Source: Novosphingobium meiothermophilum
GTDB taxonomy: Bacteria > Pseudomonadota > Alphaproteobacteria > Sphingomonadales > Sphingomonadaceae
Assembly: GCF_003171715.1 (NCBI RefSeq)
Contig: NZ_QGHL01000007.1
Location: 806,001-870,000, forward strand
Reading direction: 5' to 3'
Length of the DNA: 64,000 nucleotides
In this document: in pieces, positions 10,613 to 21,506 of the stretch
Layout of the letters: each line of letters starts with the position of its first letter
How positions within the stretch are numbered: position 1 is the stretch's first letter
The notes under the pieces: model-generated
Database searches by the model: none
What the model saw: the letters and a program-made list of their open reading frames with translations, nothing else
Told to the model about the DNA's origin: nothing
Position numbers and translations under genes: made by a program

Positions 10613-12618
10613 TCCGCGGCCTCCGCTTGAGGTTCACCGTGGAGAAGTTCCGCCGAACAGCGCTGCAATGTCGGGCTGGAACGGGCGATGGCGTTGGTCA
10701 GGTAGCGATCCTTGATCGGGTAGGCTTCGATCACGCCTTCCGCCTTTGCATCCGCGGGAGCGTCAGGAAGCGGTCCGTAATCGGCCAGACCTTCAACGCC
10801 CAGCGCCGGAACCTCGGCAACCATTGCTGCGCGAAGCTCGTCGAAGCTGTCGAAGCCGACCGAGACGCCCAGCGCATCGGCCATGGCGCGCAGGATCGTC
10901 CAGTCCTCGCGGGCATCGCCCGGAGCGAACACGGCCTTCTCGGCATACTGCACACGGCCTTCAGTATTGACATAAGTGCCGTCCTTCTCGCTGAACGCAG
11001 CGGCAGGAAGGATCACGTCGGCAGCGTGCGCAGCCTTGTCGCCATGATGGCCAATGTGGACGATCATGCTGTCAGCAAACTTGGTGAAGTCCACCTCGTC
11101 CGCGCCCAATGAAATCACCATCTTCGGCTTCGCGGCTACAAGGTCGGCAATGCCGCCCTTCTGCGCATATCCCAGCATCAAGCCACCCATGCGGCTTGCG
11201 GCCATATGGATCACGTTAAACCCGTTCCAGCCTTCACGGACCAGATTGAACCTTTCGGCGAAGGCCAGGCCCGCGCCAAGCGCGCCCTTGCCCAGCGCCG
11301 CGCCGCCCAGAATGATCGCAGGCTTCTGCGCAGCCGCGAATGCCTCGCTCACCGCCGCAGGCAGATCATTCAGAACGGCCAGATCATTGCCAAGGAAGGT
11401 CGCCGGATAGGTTGGATTCCACTGCGGGCCAATGATGAAGACCTTCGCGCCCTTCTTCGCCGCCTTGCGCAGCCGGGGATTGAGCAGCGGCGCTTCATCG
11501 CGGATCATCGATCCAACGATCAGCACTGCGTCGGCATCCTCGATCCCGGCAATGCCGCTGTTGAAGTTCACCGCAGCAAGGTTCGACGTGTCGTAGGCAA
11601 GGCCCGTCTGACGGCCTTCCAGCAGCGTCGAACCCAGCGCTCCCGCCAGCTTCTTTGCCGCAAACATCGTCTCGCAATCGACCAGGTCGCCCGCGATCAC
11701 CGCGACAGCCGAGCCGGGATTGATCTTCGCGACAGCCTCGAATGCCTCGGCCCACGTGGCCGCAACCAGCTTGCCATCACGCCGCAGCCACGGCTTGTCG
11801 AGACGGCGCCGGGTCAGCCCGTCGACCATGTAGCGTCCACGGTCAGACAGCCATTCCTCGTTCACGTCGTCGTTGACGCGCGGCAGGATGCGCAGCACTT
11901 CGCGGCCGCGGCTGTCGAGCCGGATGTTTGATCCGAGCGCGTCCGAAACGTCGATCGACAGCGTCTTCTTCAGCTCCCACGGCCGCGCTTCGAATGCGTA
12001 GGGGCGGCTGGTCAGCGCGCCGACCGGGCAAAGATCGATCACATTGGCAGAAAGCTCGTGCGCGGCAGCCTTTTCGAGATAGGTCGAAATCTGCATGGTC
12101 TCGCCGCGATAGAGCGCGCCGATCTCGTCAACGCCTGCCACTTCCTCGCTGAAGCGCACGCAGCGGGTGCAGTGGATGCAGCGCGTCATCACCGTCTTGA
12201 TGAGCGGACCCATATACTTCTCGGTCACGGCGCGCTTGTTTTCGTGATAGCGCGACGTGCCGCGGCCATAGGCCACAGCCTGATCCTGAAGGTCGCACTC
12301 GCCGCCCTGATCGCAGATCGGGCAATCGAGCGGGTGGTTGATGAGGAGGAACTCCATCACCCCTTCCCGCGCCTTCTTGACCATTTCGGAATCCGTGCGG
12401 ATGTCCTGCCCTTCACTCGCGGGCAGTGCGCAGGAAGCCTGCGGCTTGGGCGGCCCCGGCTTCACTTCGACCAGACACATGCGGCAATTGCCGGCAATGC
12501 TCAGCCGTTCATGATAGCAGAAGCGCGGGATTTCCTTTCCGGCCAGCTCGCACGCCTGCAAGACAGTAGCGCCTGCGGGGACTTCGATCTCTACGCCGTC
12601 GACTTTGACCTTTGGCAT
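10609..12618 (-). CDS. nuoG: NADH-quinone oxidoreductase subunit G
   Basis: Largest peripheral-arm subunit of complex I (669 residues) in the alphaproteobacterial/mitochondrial 75-kDa form. The N-terminus has a [2Fe-2S] ferredoxin domain (CRMCLVEV), followed by [11 protein letters not shown] and [14 protein letters not shown] for the [4Fe-4S] clusters. The rest is a molybdopterin-oxidoreductase-like domain without cofactor. The start forms a TAATG junction with nuoF. Confidence 0.98.
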   Translation of the reverse strand: MPKVKVDGVEIEVPAGATVLQACELAGKEIPRFCYHERLSIAGNCRMCLVEVKPGPPKPQASCALPASEGQDIRTDSEMVKKAREGVMEFLLINHPLDCPICDQGGECDLQDQAVAYGRGTSRYHENKRAVTEKYMGPLIKTVMTRCIHCTRCVRFSEEVAGVDEIGALYRGETMQISTYLEKAAAHELSANVIDLCPVGALTSRPYAFEARPWELKKTLSIDVSDALGSNIRLDSRGREVLRILPRVNDDVNEEWLSDRGRYMVDGLTRRRLDKPWLRRDGKLVAATWAEAFEAVAKINPGSAVAVIAGDLVDCETMFAAKKLAGALGSTLLEGRQTGLAYDTSNLAAVNFNSGIAGIEDADAVLIVGSMIRDEAPLLNPRLRKAAKKGAKVFIIGPQWNPTYPATFLGNDLAVLNDLPAAVSEAFAAAQKPAIILGGAALGKGALGAGLAFAERFNLVREGWNGFNVIHMAASRMGGLMLGYAQKGGIADLVAAKPKMVISLGADEVDFTKFADSMIVHIGHHGDKAAHAADVILPAAAFSEKDGTYVNTEGRVQYAEKAVFAPGDAREDWTILRAMADALGVSVGFDSFDELRAAMVAEVPALGVEGLADYGPLPDAPADAKAEGVIEAYPIKDRYLTNAIARSSPTLQRCSAELLHGEPQAEAAE

Positions 12619-13928
12619 TATTCTGCTGCCTCCCGGACATCGCCCGCGCGTTCAGCGATGCGACGTTCGATCTCTGGGCGGAAGTGGCGGATCAGGCCCT
12701 GGATCGGCCATGCGGCCGCATCTCCCAGCGCACAGATCGTGTGGCCTTCGACCTGCTTGGTCACGTTGAACAGCATGTCGATTTCCTCGACCTCTGCATC
12801 GCCGGTGCGCAGGCGTTCCATCACGCGCCACATCCAGCCGGTGCCTTCGCGGCAGGGGGTGCACTGGCCGCAGCTTTCGTGCTTGTAGAAATAGGAAAGG
12901 CGGCTGATCGCGCGGACGATGTCGGTGGACTTGTCCATGACGATGACGGCGGCGGTGCCAAGGCCCGAACCCAGCGCACGCAGCCCGTCGAAATCCATCG
13001 GCGCGTCCCAGATTTCGGCAGCGGGAACCAGCGGAACGGATGAACCGCCGGGGATCACGGCGAGCAGGTTGTCCTTGCCGCCACGGATGCCACCGCAGTG
13101 CTTCTCGATAAGCTCGCTGAACGGGATGCTCATCTCTTCCTCGACCACGCAGGGCCGATTCACATGGCCGCTGATCTGGAAGAGCTTGGTGCCCTTGTTG
13201 TTCTCGCGCCCGAAGGACGAGAACCACGAAGCGCCGCGCCGCAGGATCGTGGGCGCAACCGCGATCGATTCCACGTTGTTGACCGTGGTCGGGCAGCCAT
13301 AGAGACCCGCTCCTGCCGGGAACGGCGGCTTGAGACGGGGCTGGCCCTTCTTGCCTTCGAGGCTCTCGATCATCGCGGTCTCTTCGCCGCAGATGTAGGC
13401 ACCCGCGCCGCGATGGACGAAGACGTCGAAATCGTAACCCGAACCGGAAGCGTTCTTGCCGATCAGACCGGCGTCATAGGCCTCCTGCACGGCGGCGAAC
13501 AGCGTTTCGGCTTCGCGGATATATTCGCCGCGAATGTAGATATAGGCGGCGCGCGCGCGCATCGCGTAGCCGGCGATCAGCGCGCCTTCGATCAACTTGT
13601 GCGGATCGTGGCGGATGATCTCGCGGTCCTTGCACGAACCGGGTTCGGATTCGTCGGCGTTGATGACGAGGAAAGACGGACGGCCGTCCCCATTCTTATC
13701 TTTAGGGCTTTCCTTGGGCATGAACGACCACTTCATGCCGGTGGGGAAGCCCGCACCGCCACGGCCGCGCAGGCCCGACGCCTTGATTTCCTCGATGATC
13801 GCGTCCTGCCCGCGCTCCATCAGGGCCTTGGTATTGTCCCAGTCGCCGCGCTGGCGAGCAGCAGCGAGATTCCACGGCTGGAAACCGTAAAGATTGGTGA
13901 AAATGCGATCCTTGTCAGCGAGAGCCAT
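12618..13928 (-). CDS. nuoF: NADH-quinone oxidoreductase subunit F
   Basis: NADH-binding subunit carrying FMN and cluster N3. It has 436 residues. The glycine-rich NADH/FMN loop [15 protein letters not shown] lies near residue 55, [13 protein letters not shown] near 185, and the cluster ligands [14 protein letters not shown] plus CALGDAA near the C-terminus. It follows nuoE by 3 bases and is oriented with the rest of the operon. Confidence 0.98.
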   Translation of the reverse strand: MALADKDRIFTNLYGFQPWNLAAARQRGDWDNTKALMERGQDAIIEEIKASGLRGRGGAGFPTGMKWSFMPKESPKDKNGDGRPSFLVINADESEPGSCKDREIIRHDPHKLIEGALIAGYAMRARAAYIYIRGEYIREAETLFAAVQEAYDAGLIGKNASGSGYDFDVFVHRGAGAYICGEETAMIESLEGKKGQPRLKPPFPAGAGLYGCPTTVNNVESIAVAPTILRRGASWFSSFGRENNKGTKLFQISGHVNRPCVVEEEMSIPFSELIEKHCGGIRGGKDNLLAVIPGGSSVPLVPAAEIWDAPMDFDGLRALGSGLGTAAVIVMDKSTDIVRAISRLSYFYKHESCGQCTPCREGTGWMWRVMERLRTGDAEVEEIDMLFNVTKQVEGHTICALGDAAAWPIQGLIRHFRPEIERRIAERAGDVREAAE

Positions 13929-13931
13929 GGC

Positions 13932-14600
13932 TTACCACTCCCCCCGGTAATCGTGGTTCTCGTTGACCATGGCGGTCAACGTGCTGAGAGCGCCTGCCGG
14001 TTCGACCGTGTGCCGGCCGGGAAGCTGCGTTCCGGTCTTGGGCTGTCTGCCTGCGGCCAGTTCGTCGAGAATACGCTCCATGTCGGCGGGCGTAAGATCT
14101 TCGTAGTTGTCGTCGTTGATCTGCACCATCGGGGCCGAGGCGCAATTGCCCATGCACTCGACCTCGGTGAGGGTGAACATTCCGTCAGGCGTGGTGTGGC
14201 CCTTCTTCAGGCCCTTGGCCTTGCAAGCCGCCATGATATCGTCCGACCCGCGCAGCATGCACGGCGTCGTCCCGCAGACCTGCACGTGGAAACGGCCGAT
14301 CGGGGCAATGTTGTACATGGTGTAGAAGGTTGCCACCTCGACCACGCGGATGATCGGCATGTCGAGATAGTTTGCCACATATTCCATCACGGGAATCGGC
14401 AGCCAGCCTTGCGTGTTCAGTTCCGCACCAACCTGGCGCTGCGCCAGATCGAGCAGTGGCATCACCGCCGAGCGCTGGCGCCCTTCGGGATAGCGCGCGA
14501 CGATCTGCTTCGCCTTTTCGGCGTTCTCGGCCGTCCAGGCAAAATTGCCCCAACGCGCCCGCAGTTCGGGGCTGTCAGGTTCGATGTAGCGGTCAGCCAT
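13932..14600 (-). CDS. nuoE: NADH-quinone oxidoreductase subunit E
   Basis: Thioredoxin-fold subunit with [2Fe-2S] cluster N1a, partner of NuoF. It has 222 residues from the ATG at 14600 ([17 protein letters not shown]). Ligands are seen in CGTTPCMLRG and CMGNCASAP. I reject the longer frame to 14627 because the conserved N-terminus starts at 14600, where the stop of the upstream SnoaL-like gene gives a TAATG junction. Confidence 0.96.
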   Translation of the reverse strand: MADRYIEPDSPELRARWGNFAWTAENAEKAKQIVARYPEGRQRSAVMPLLDLAQRQVGAELNTQGWLPIPVMEYVANYLDMPIIRVVEVATFYTMYNIAPIGRFHVQVCGTTPCMLRGSDDIMAACKAKGLKKGHTTPDGMFTLTEVECMGNCASAPMVQINDDNYEDLTPADMERILDELAAGRQPKTGTQLPGRHTVEPAGALSTLTAMVNENHDYRGEW

Positions 14601-14950
14601 TAGCGAATGAACTCCACCCGAGAGCACTTGTCGCCCTCGAAAGAATAGACTGCGATCACGTCGAACGGCTCGACCAGCGCCGAACCATCGGTCGCGGGGC
14701 CGCGCGTCACATGCTCACGCACCAGCACGAAGTTGCCGATGGCCTGAGCCTCGACGATCTCGGCACGGTTCTGCGGCCAGCGCGCGAATGCCGCGGCAAG
14801 CCCCGCGCGCGTGCCCTCCTTGCCCGCGCGCACCACATCGCCGCGATAGTTTGCCTCGCAGGCATCCTCGGTCATGTAGGATACGTAGGCATCCACGTCC
14901 TGCGCGTTGTAGGCGGCGATCATGGCCTTGGCCGTTTCAAGATGGCTCAC
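14600..14950 (-). CDS. SnoaL/NTF2-like protein embedded in the nuo operon
   Basis: A 116-residue protein of the nuclear-transport-factor-2/SnoaL fold by its pattern: an N-terminal helix ([25 protein letters not shown]) followed by strands ending in [20 protein letters not shown]. The start is GTG at 14950, overlapping the nuoD stop as GTGA, and the stop overlaps nuoE as TAATG, so it is translated in step with complex I. The family includes enzymes and ligand-binding proteins, and I cannot assign a reaction. It is not one of the 14 core subunits. A role in complex I assembly or a metabolic side job are both possible. Confidence 0.85.
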   Translation of the reverse strand: MSHLETAKAMIAAYNAQDVDAYVSYMTEDACEANYRGDVVRAGKEGTRAGLAAAFARWPQNRAEIVEAQAIGNFVLVREHVTRGPATDGSALVEPFDVIAVYSFEGDKCSRVEFIR

Positions 14951-16158
14951 CGGTCGCACTCCCCGAACACGACGTCGATCGCACCGAGGATGGCGGTGGC
15001 ATCCGGCAGCATGTGGCCCTTGCACATGAAGTCCATCGCCTGAAGGTGGCTGAAGGCGGTCGGCCGGATCTTGCAGCGATAGGGCTTGTTCGACCCGTCA
15101 GAGACCAGATAGACGCCGAATTCGCCCTTGGGGCTTTCGGTCGCCACATAGACTTCGCCCGCCGGAACGTGGAAGCCCTCGGTATAGAGCTTGAAGTGAT
15201 GGATCAGCGCTTCCATCGACTGCTTCATCTCGGCGCGCTTGGGGGGCACCACCTTGCGATCGGTGCTGGCAATCGGGCCTTCGGGCATCTGGGCAATGCA
15301 CTGGCGCATGATGCGGGCCGACTGGCGCACTTCTTCCACGCGGACCATGAAGCGGTCATAGCAGTCACCGCTGGTGCCGACGGGAATGTCGAACTCCATG
15401 CGGTCATAGACATCGTAGGGCTGGCTCTTGCGCAGGTCCCACGGAATGCCCGAACCACGGATCATCGGCCCCGAAAAGCCCCAGCGCAGCGCGTCTTCCT
15501 TCGAAACGACGGCAATGTCGACGTTGCGCTGCTTGAAGATGCGGTTGTCGACGACGAGGCTCATGGCATCCTCGAACAGCGGGAACAGACGCTCGTCGAT
15601 CCAGTCCGCCATGTCGGTCAGCAGCTTGAGCGGAACGTCCTGATGCACGCCGCCGGGCCGGAACCATGCCGAGTGCATGCGTGCGCCCGATGCCCGTTCG
15701 AAGAAGTTGAGGCAGTCTTCGCGAATCTCGAAGAGCCATAGGTTCGGCGTCATCGCGCCAACGTCCATGACGTGGCTGCCGAGGTTGAGCATGTGGTTGC
15801 AGATGCGGGTCAGTTCGGCGAACAGAACGCGCAAATACTGGGCGCGCAGCGGCACCTCGATGTTCAGCAGCTTCTCGACCGCGAGCACATAGGAATGCTC
15901 CATGCCCAGCGGCGAGCAGTAGTCGAGCCGGTCGAAGTAGGGCAGCGCCTGGAGATAGGTCTTGTGCTCGATCAGCTTCTCGGTGCCGCGATGCAGCAGG
16001 CCGACATGCGGATCGATGCGCTCGATGATCTCGCCGTCAAGTTCCATCACCATGCGCAGCACGCCATGTGCCGCCGGGTGCTGGGGCCCGAAATTGATCG
16101 TGTAGTTGGTGATGACCTCGTCGCCGGTGGTCGGCGACTGTTCCAACGAAAGGCTCAT
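14947..16158 (-). CDS. nuoD: NADH-quinone oxidoreductase subunit D
   Basis: 49-kDa-type subunit of complex I, descended from [NiFe] hydrogenase and forming the quinone pocket. It has 403 residues. The motif [16 protein letters not shown] near residue 20 contains the quinone-site histidine. I chose the ATG at 16158 (MSLSLEQSP), which overlaps the nuoC stop as ATGA, over the longer frame to 16215, whose added residues are the reverse reading of the nuoC tail. Confidence 0.97.
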   Translation of the reverse strand: MSLSLEQSPTTGDEVITNYTINFGPQHPAAHGVLRMVMELDGEIIERIDPHVGLLHRGTEKLIEHKTYLQALPYFDRLDYCSPLGMEHSYVLAVEKLLNIEVPLRAQYLRVLFAELTRICNHMLNLGSHVMDVGAMTPNLWLFEIREDCLNFFERASGARMHSAWFRPGGVHQDVPLKLLTDMADWIDERLFPLFEDAMSLVVDNRIFKQRNVDIAVVSKEDALRWGFSGPMIRGSGIPWDLRKSQPYDVYDRMEFDIPVGTSGDCYDRFMVRVEEVRQSARIMRQCIAQMPEGPIASTDRKVVPPKRAEMKQSMEALIHHFKLYTEGFHVPAGEVYVATESPKGEFGVYLVSDGSNKPYRCKIRPTAFSHLQAMDFMCKGHMLPDATAILGAIDVVFGECDR

Positions 16159-16784
16159 GCCTTCGCTCCTTCCGCCTTCTCGTCGCCGGGCAGCACGTAG
16201 TCCGCCCCTTCCCACGGGCTCATGAAGTCGAACTGGCGCAGATCCTGGGCAAGCTGCACCGGCTCATAGACAACGCGCTTGTCCTCTTCGGAATAGCGCA
16301 GTTCGACATAGCCCGTCAGCGGGAAGTCCTTGCGGAAGGGATGCCCCTGAAAGCCATAATCCGTAAGGATGCGGCGCAGATCGGGATTGCCCGCAAAGAG
16401 CACGCCGAACATGTCGTAAACTTCACGCTCATACCATCCGGCATTGGGCCACAGCGTGGTCACGGTCGGCACCGGGCTGGCTTCGTCGGTCGAAACCTTC
16501 ACGATCACGCGGTGGTTCTTCGTGACCGAAAGCAGGCAATAGCAGACCTCGAACCGCTCTGGCCGCTGGGGATAGTCAACCCCAACGATGTCCATGAGCT
16601 GCTGGTATTCGTGGGTATCGCGCAGAAGGCGCAGCGCATCCTCGATCCGGTCGCGAACGACCGTGAGCAGGATTTCGCCGTTGGCCTCGTGCGAGGACAG
16701 GAGCATGTCACCAAGGGCTGCTGCCAGCGCATCGCGAACACCTTCGTTCGACGACCAGCGCGGCGCGGAATGAAAAACCGTCAT
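16155..16784 (-). CDS. nuoC: NADH-quinone oxidoreductase subunit C
   Basis: 30-kDa-type peripheral subunit of complex I, 209 residues and not fused to NuoD. The family signature region [20 protein letters not shown] leads into [21 protein letters not shown]. It lies 13 bases downstream of nuoB. Confidence 0.97.
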   Translation of the reverse strand: MTVFHSAPRWSSNEGVRDALAAALGDMLLSSHEANGEILLTVVRDRIEDALRLLRDTHEYQQLMDIVGVDYPQRPERFEVCYCLLSVTKNHRVIVKVSTDEASPVPTVTTLWPNAGWYEREVYDMFGVLFAGNPDLRRILTDYGFQGHPFRKDFPLTGYVELRYSEEDKRVVYEPVQLAQDLRQFDFMSPWEGADYVLPGDEKAEGAKA

Positions 16785-16797
16785 TGCCGTTGCTCCC

Positions 16798-17358
16798 TCA
16801 GCGCTCGATCGTGCCGACGCGGCGGATTTTCCGCTGAAGTTGCATCACGCCGTAGAGCAGGGCCTCGGCAGTCGGCGGGCAACCGGGAACATAGATGTCA
16901 ACCGGCACGATACGGTCGCAGCCACGCACCACCGAATAGCTGTAGTGGTAATAGCCGCCACCGTTGGCGCACGAACCCATCGAGATCACATACTTGGGAT
17001 CCGACATCTGGTCATAGACCTTGCGCAGGGCAGGCGCCATCTTGTTGCACAGCGTTCCCGCCACGATCATCACGTCCGACTGGCGCGGGGACGCGCGCGG
17101 GGCAACGCCAAACCGCTCCATGTCATAGCGCGGCATGTTCACGTGGATCATCTCCACCGCGCAGCAGGCCAGACCGAAGGTCATCCACCACAGCGAGCCG
17201 GTGCGCGCCCACTGGAACAGTTCCTCGGTGGAGGTGACGAGAAAGCCCTTGTCGCTGACTTCGGCATTGAGACTGTCGAAGAATGTCTGATCCGGCGCGG
17301 TGATCGCCCCTTGCGCGGATGGCACGAGCGGAGAAGAAGTGGTGGCCATGTTGCTCAT
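16798..17358 (-). CDS. nuoB: NADH-quinone oxidoreductase subunit B
   Basis: PSST-type subunit that carries cluster N2, the last electron donor to quinone. The start chosen at 17358 ([10 protein letters not shown]) forms an ATGA overlap with the nuoA stop and gives 186 residues. Cluster ligands are visible in [25 protein letters not shown] and [11 protein letters not shown]. Confidence 0.97.
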   Translation of the reverse strand: MSNMATTSSPLVPSAQGAITAPDQTFFDSLNAEVSDKGFLVTSTEELFQWARTGSLWWMTFGLACCAVEMIHVNMPRYDMERFGVAPRASPRQSDVMIVAGTLCNKMAPALRKVYDQMSDPKYVISMGSCANGGGYYHYSYSVVRGCDRIVPVDIYVPGCPPTAEALLYGVMQLQRKIRRVGTIER

Positions 17359-17741
17359 TCCCAATCCAGCGCGCCCTTCTTCCAGGCATAGATGAAGCCG
17401 ATAATCAGCTCCGCGAGGAAGATCATCATGGTGGTCCAGCCTTCCCAGCCCGTTGCGCCAAGGCTCACCGCCCAGGGAAACAGGAACGCGGCTTCAAGGT
17501 CGAAGATGATGAACAGGATCGCCACGAGGTAGAAGCGCACGTCAAACTGGCTGCGTGGATCCTCGAAGGCGGGGAAGCCGCATTCATACTCGCTCAGCTT
17601 CTCGGCGGTGGGGTTGTGCGCCCCGGTCAGGCGGGCCACCCCCATCGGCAGAAAGACGAACGCGATGGACAGTGCCAGAGCGATCCCAAGGAAAATGAGG
17701 ATCGGCAGATATTGAGCCAAGTATGAAGACTGGTCGACCAA
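17355..17741 (-). CDS. nuoA: NADH-quinone oxidoreductase subunit A
   Basis: Small membrane subunit of complex I and first gene of the operon. It has three predicted helices and the conserved loop [21 protein letters not shown] place the start at the TTG at 17741 ([18 protein letters not shown]; 128 residues), which matches the usual family N-terminus. The frame stays open to another TTG at 17804, which would add 21 unconserved residues. The rare start codon in the first gene could lower initiation. It begins 164 bases downstream of the aldehyde dehydrogenase stop. Confidence 0.93.
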   Translation of the reverse strand: MVDQSSYLAQYLPILIFLGIALALSIAFVFLPMGVARLTGAHNPTAEKLSEYECGFPAFEDPRSQFDVRFYLVAILFIIFDLEAAFLFPWAVSLGATGWEGWTTMMIFLAELIIGFIYAWKKGALDWE

Positions 17742-17867
17742 AGGGCTGACTCGCGTAGCTGCTGGTATCGCCAGCGCCCTAGTCCCGACATCGCCATCGC
17801 GCAAGTGGTGTGCACTGCACTATGAGCCGATTTGACCGCCCTTTTTCCGAAGCCTCGCACGGCGGCG

Positions 17868-17892
17868 GCGCGGTTCGCGGCGGGAACCGCGC
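17868..17892 (-). terminator. Hairpin between aldehyde dehydrogenase and nuoA
   Basis: A perfect 9-bp inverted repeat (gcgcggttc / gaaccgcgc) with a 7-base loop lies 14 bases beyond the aldehyde dehydrogenase stop on the minus strand. It has no immediate T run, so it is a weak candidate for an intrinsic terminator. It would separate the dehydrogenase from nuo transcription. Confidence 0.35.
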
Positions 17893-17905
17893 CCCTGGCA
17901 TCACT

Positions 17906-19345
17906 CTATTTCAGCTGCATCTTCAGCGTGCGTTGCGTGGCCGCGCCATAAGGCGGCTTGAGGCCCGCAATCCGGGCAAGGTCGAGCTTCGGCTGGCGAT
18001 AAACCGCACGCGCATGGCTGAATGTGCGGAAGCCTTCGACGCCATGGTAGCTGCCCATGCCCGATGGCCCCACGCCGCCAAACGGAAGATCATCGGCCGA
18101 GACATGAAAAATAACATCGTTGACCGTCACCCCGCCCGAAATGGTCCGGGTCAGCACGCGCTCGCGCTCGGCCTCGTCCTCGCCGAAATAGTAAAGCCCC
18201 AGCGGCCGGTCATGGGCGTTGATGTAATCGATGGCCTCATCGATCGCGCGATAGGTCTTTACAGGCAGGACAGGCCCGAAAATCTCGTCCTGCATCACCT
18301 TCATGTCGTCGTTCACGTTGCGCAGGATCGTCAGCGGCAGCTTGTTGCCGTTCGATCCCTCGAAGTTCTCGTTGCCGGGATTGACGACGATGGCTTCGGC
18401 CCCCTTGGCCACGGCATCCTCCACCAGCCCGGTCAGGCGGTCACGGTGGCGCCGATTGATGACCGAGGTGTAGTCGTCGTTCGCCAGCAGGGTGGGATAC
18501 ATGCGGGCGACGCTTTCCTGCACCGCGCCGATGGCCTTGCCTTCCATGTCTTCAGGCACGAGCATGTAATCGGGGGCAAGGCAGATCTGCCCTGCATTCA
18601 TCATCTTGCCCAACGCGATGCGTTCAGCCGCCCGCGCCACATCCGCACTGCGGCCCAGCACCGTGGGCGATTTCCCGCCCAGTTCCAGCGTGACCGGCAC
18701 AAGATTGTCGGCGGCGGCATGAAGCACGTGCTTGCCGATCGATGTTGCCCCGGTGAACAGGAGATGATCGAACGGCAGCGAACAGAAATCCTGCCCGGTC
18801 CTCGGCCCGCCCAGCACCACTGCCACCTCGTCCGCGCCGAAATACCTTGGGAACAGTTCGGCCATCAGTTCGGAGGTGCGCTCGGTGAACTCGCTCGGCT
18901 TGACCATCGCCCGGTTTCCGGCGGCAAACGCCTGCGCCAGCGGCCCCATGGTCAGTCCCACGGGGAAGTTCCACGGCGCAACGATTCCGATCACCCCCTT
19001 GGGCTCATAACGCACTTCGGCCTTTGCCCCCAGAAGGCCCAACGGAAAGTTGACATGCCGCTTTTCAGGCTTGGCCCATGCCTTCATCCGCTTTTGCGAA
19101 TAACGGATGAGGCTGAGCGAGGGCATGATGTCGGTCAGCATCGACTGTTCATGGCTGCGGTGGCCGAAATCGGCGCTCATCGTTCTGGCAAAAGCCTCAC
19201 CGTTCTCCAGCATCATCAGAGCGCAGCGTTCAAGCCGGTCCTGCCTCACGGACAGAGGCTCTGGCCGTGCGGCGGTAAAGGCCGCGCGCTGGCGGTGCAG
19301 AACCTCGACCATATCGTCGCGGATGGTTTCCCTGAACATCTTCAT
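17906..19345 (-). CDS. NAD(P)-dependent aldehyde dehydrogenase, coniferyl-aldehyde type
   Basis: Oxidises an aldehyde to the carboxylic acid. The 479 residues fit the short class-3-like branch that includes coniferyl aldehyde dehydrogenase. Visible are the cofactor motif VAPWNFPVGLTMGPL, VKPSEFTERTSEL, the glutamate loop ELGGKSPTVLG and the catalytic cysteine in NAGQICLAPDYML. No signal peptide, so cytoplasmic. It ends 164 bases before nuoA and begins 19 bases after the prepilin peptidase stop, so these two may be cotranscribed. Substrate is inferred from family resemblance only. Confidence 0.9.
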   Translation of the reverse strand: MKMFRETIRDDMVEVLHRQRAAFTAARPEPLSVRQDRLERCALMMLENGEAFARTMSADFGHRSHEQSMLTDIMPSLSLIRYSQKRMKAWAKPEKRHVNFPLGLLGAKAEVRYEPKGVIGIVAPWNFPVGLTMGPLAQAFAAGNRAMVKPSEFTERTSELMAELFPRYFGADEVAVVLGGPRTGQDFCSLPFDHLLFTGATSIGKHVLHAAADNLVPVTLELGGKSPTVLGRSADVARAAERIALGKMMNAGQICLAPDYMLVPEDMEGKAIGAVQESVARMYPTLLANDDYTSVINRRHRDRLTGLVEDAVAKGAEAIVVNPGNENFEGSNGNKLPLTILRNVNDDMKVMQDEIFGPVLPVKTYRAIDEAIDYINAHDRPLGLYYFGEDEAERERVLTRTISGGVTVNDVIFHVSADDLPFGGVGPSGMGSYHGVEGFRTFSHARAVYRQPKLDLARIAGLKPPYGAATQRTLKMQLK

Positions 19346-19363
19346 CTCCCCCGGCGAATCGCG

Positions 19364-20209
19364 TTATCCAGCCCCCTGCATCAGGAACAGCGGCCATGCC
19401 GTAACGGCAAGGCAGGTTCCCAGCGGCAGGGCCGTGTCGGAAGCGATACTACGTTTGCTGACAAGCATGACAATAGCCGCAAGCAGCCCCGCAACGCTCG
19501 CCCCCAGCATGGTCTGGACCACGCCAAGCGGCCCCAGCCACAAGCCGATCGCACCAAGCAGCGGCGGATCGCCCGCCCCCATGCCGGTCCGCCCGCGGAC
19601 CCGTTCATAGGCACGCGCAATCAGCCAGAGAAGCGCAAAGCCGAGTATCCCGCCTGCGGCGGCATGCACCAATGGCGCAATGCCCTGTGCGAACCACGCA
19701 CGCGCGGCTGCAACCGCAAGGCCGCTCAGCGCCAGCAGTCCCGTAAGCACGCGCGGCAGCCACAGGTGCCTGAGATCGAGAAGGCCGAGCAGAAGAAGCT
19801 GCCAGCCCAGCAGCATCGCGGCCAGCACCCCGTCCTCTGCCGCAAAGGCGACCGCGCCCACCGCCACGCCCGCCCCGCCCAGTTCGCAGGCAATCTGCCA
19901 GCCGCCGATACGAGCATCGCAGGTCCGGCACTTTCCCCTGAGCACGGCGAACGACAGCACAGGGACGAGTTCCCACACCGAAAGCGTGCGGCCGCAGCCG
20001 TCACAGGCGGATCGTCCAACGACGACCGATCTGCCCATCGGCAGGCGGACCAGCGCAGCGCCAAGGAAACTGCCAATGATGGCGCCCAGCACCGCAGCCG
20101 CGGCAACCACCGTCCAGAGCGGCAGGAGCGTAACCGTCGCATCCGCGATGCCTGTCAGTTCTGTCATCATGGGCCCTTTGCCCGATTTGCTTTCGCTGCA
20201 GTGCAGCAC
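19364..20209 (-). CDS. Prepilin peptidase (A24 family, bifunctional)
   Basis: Membrane aspartic protease that cleaves leader peptides of type IV pilins or type II secretion pseudopilins and methylates the new N-terminus. It has 281 residues. The N-terminal zinc-type methyltransferase part has two CxxC pairs (CDGCGRTL and CRTCDARI). The catalytic aspartates are in LLDLRHLWLPR and GAGDPPLLG. About eight hydrophobic segments are seen. No pilus or secretion gene is adjacent, so its substrates are elsewhere. Confidence 0.92.
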   Translation of the reverse strand: MLHCSESKSGKGPMMTELTGIADATVTLLPLWTVVAAAAVLGAIIGSFLGAALVRLPMGRSVVVGRSACDGCGRTLSVWELVPVLSFAVLRGKCRTCDARIGGWQIACELGGAGVAVGAVAFAAEDGVLAAMLLGWQLLLLGLLDLRHLWLPRVLTGLLALSGLAVAAARAWFAQGIAPLVHAAAGGILGFALLWLIARAYERVRGRTGMGAGDPPLLGAIGLWLGPLGVVQTMLGASVAGLLAAIVMLVSKRSIASDTALPLGTCLAVTAWPLFLMQGAG

Positions 20210-20273
20210 TAGATAGGGAGCCGCAACCCGGTGCCCCGCGACATGGGGCCGAAAAACAAGAGGCCGTCAAGCC

Positions 20274-21470
20274 ATGGCACAGTTCTCCTCCGCCGATCCC
20301 ATCGTCATCCTTTCCTATGCCCGCACGCCGATGGGTTCGATGCAAGGCGCATTGGCAGATGTCGCGGCCACCGAACTTGGCGCAACCGCGGTAAAGGCTG
20401 CGGTCGAGCGCGCAGGCGTCGCCCCCGACAGCATCGAGCGCATCTACATGGGCTGCGTCCTTCCTGCTGGACTTGGTCAGGCCCCCGCCCGTCAGGCCGC
20501 GATCAAGGCTGGTCTGCCCAAGTCGGTCGAGGCCACCACGGTCAACAAGGTCTGCGGATCGGGCATGCAGACGATCATCATGGGCGCAGAAGCCCTCGCT
20601 GCGGGCAGTGTCGATCTGATCGTGGCGGGCGGCATGGAATCGATGACCAACGCGCCCTATCTCCTGAAAAAGCATCGCTCAGGCGCGCGCATCGGCCATG
20701 ACACGGCCTACGACCACATGTTCCTCGACGGGCTTGAGGATGCCTACGATGCCGGGCGCGCCATGGGCACCTTCGCGCAGGACACCGCAAATGCCTATCA
20801 GCTCACGCGCGAACAGCAGGATGCCTATGCCATCGAATCGCTCCGCCGTGCGCAGACGGCCGTGGCTGACGGCTCGTTCGCTGACGAAATCGCCCCCGTT
20901 ACGGTCAAGACCCGCAGCGGCGAAGTGATCGTCGATACTGACGAAGCCCCGGCCAAGGGCCGCCCCGACAAGATCCCGTCGCTCAAGCCCGCCTTCGCCA
21001 AGGACGGCACCATTACCGCTGCGACATCATCGTCCATTTCGGACGGCGCGGCAGCCGTGGTCCTGACGCGGGAAAGCGTGGCGAAGGCGGCAGGTCTCAG
21101 CCCGGTCGCCCGGATCGTGGCGCTTGCCGCCCATGCACAGGAGCCGAAGGACTTCACCACGGCTCCGGTGGGCGCGATCAACAAGGTTCTGGAAAAGGCA
21201 GGCTGGTCCATCGACGATGTCGACCTGTTCGAAGTGAACGAAGCCTTCGCCTGCGTCGCCATGTTCGCGATGCAGGATCTCGGCATCGGCCACGAAAAAA
21301 TCAACGTCAACGGCGGGGCAACGGCGCTTGGCCACCCCATCGGCGCGTCGGGCACGCGCATCGTTACCACCCTGCTGGCGGCGCTGAAGAAGCACGGCAA
21401 AAGCAAGGGCGTCGCGAGCCTGTGCATCGGCGGCGGCGAGGCAACGGCGCTGGCGGTCGAACTCGTCTGA
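20274..21470 (+). CDS. Acetyl-CoA acetyltransferase / thiolase
   Basis: Thiolase of 398 residues that condenses or cleaves acyl-CoAs (beta-oxidation, acetoacetyl-CoA metabolism). The active-site cysteine lies in NKVCGSGMQTI near residue 90. The C-terminal motifs GGATALGHPIGASGTRI and CIGGGEATAL carry the catalytic histidine and second cysteine. It stands alone, divergent from the prepilin peptidase. Direction of the reaction in vivo cannot be told from sequence. Confidence 0.95.
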   Translation: MAQFSSADPIVILSYARTPMGSMQGALADVAATELGATAVKAAVERAGVAPDSIERIYMGCVLPAGLGQAPARQAAIKAGLPKSVEATTVNKVCGSGMQTIIMGAEALAAGSVDLIVAGGMESMTNAPYLLKKHRSGARIGHDTAYDHMFLDGLEDAYDAGRAMGTFAQDTANAYQLTREQQDAYAIESLRRAQTAVADGSFADEIAPVTVKTRSGEVIVDTDEAPAKGRPDKIPSLKPAFAKDGTITAATSSSISDGAAAVVLTRESVAKAAGLSPVARIVALAAHAQEPKDFTTAPVGAINKVLEKAGWSIDDVDLFEVNEAFACVAMFAMQDLGIGHEKINVNGGATALGHPIGASGTRIVTTLLAALKKHGKSKGVASLCIGGGEATALAVELV

Positions 21471-21506
21471 CTGCCGCTGAAAATAGCCGCTGAAATCTGA
21501 CCAGGA

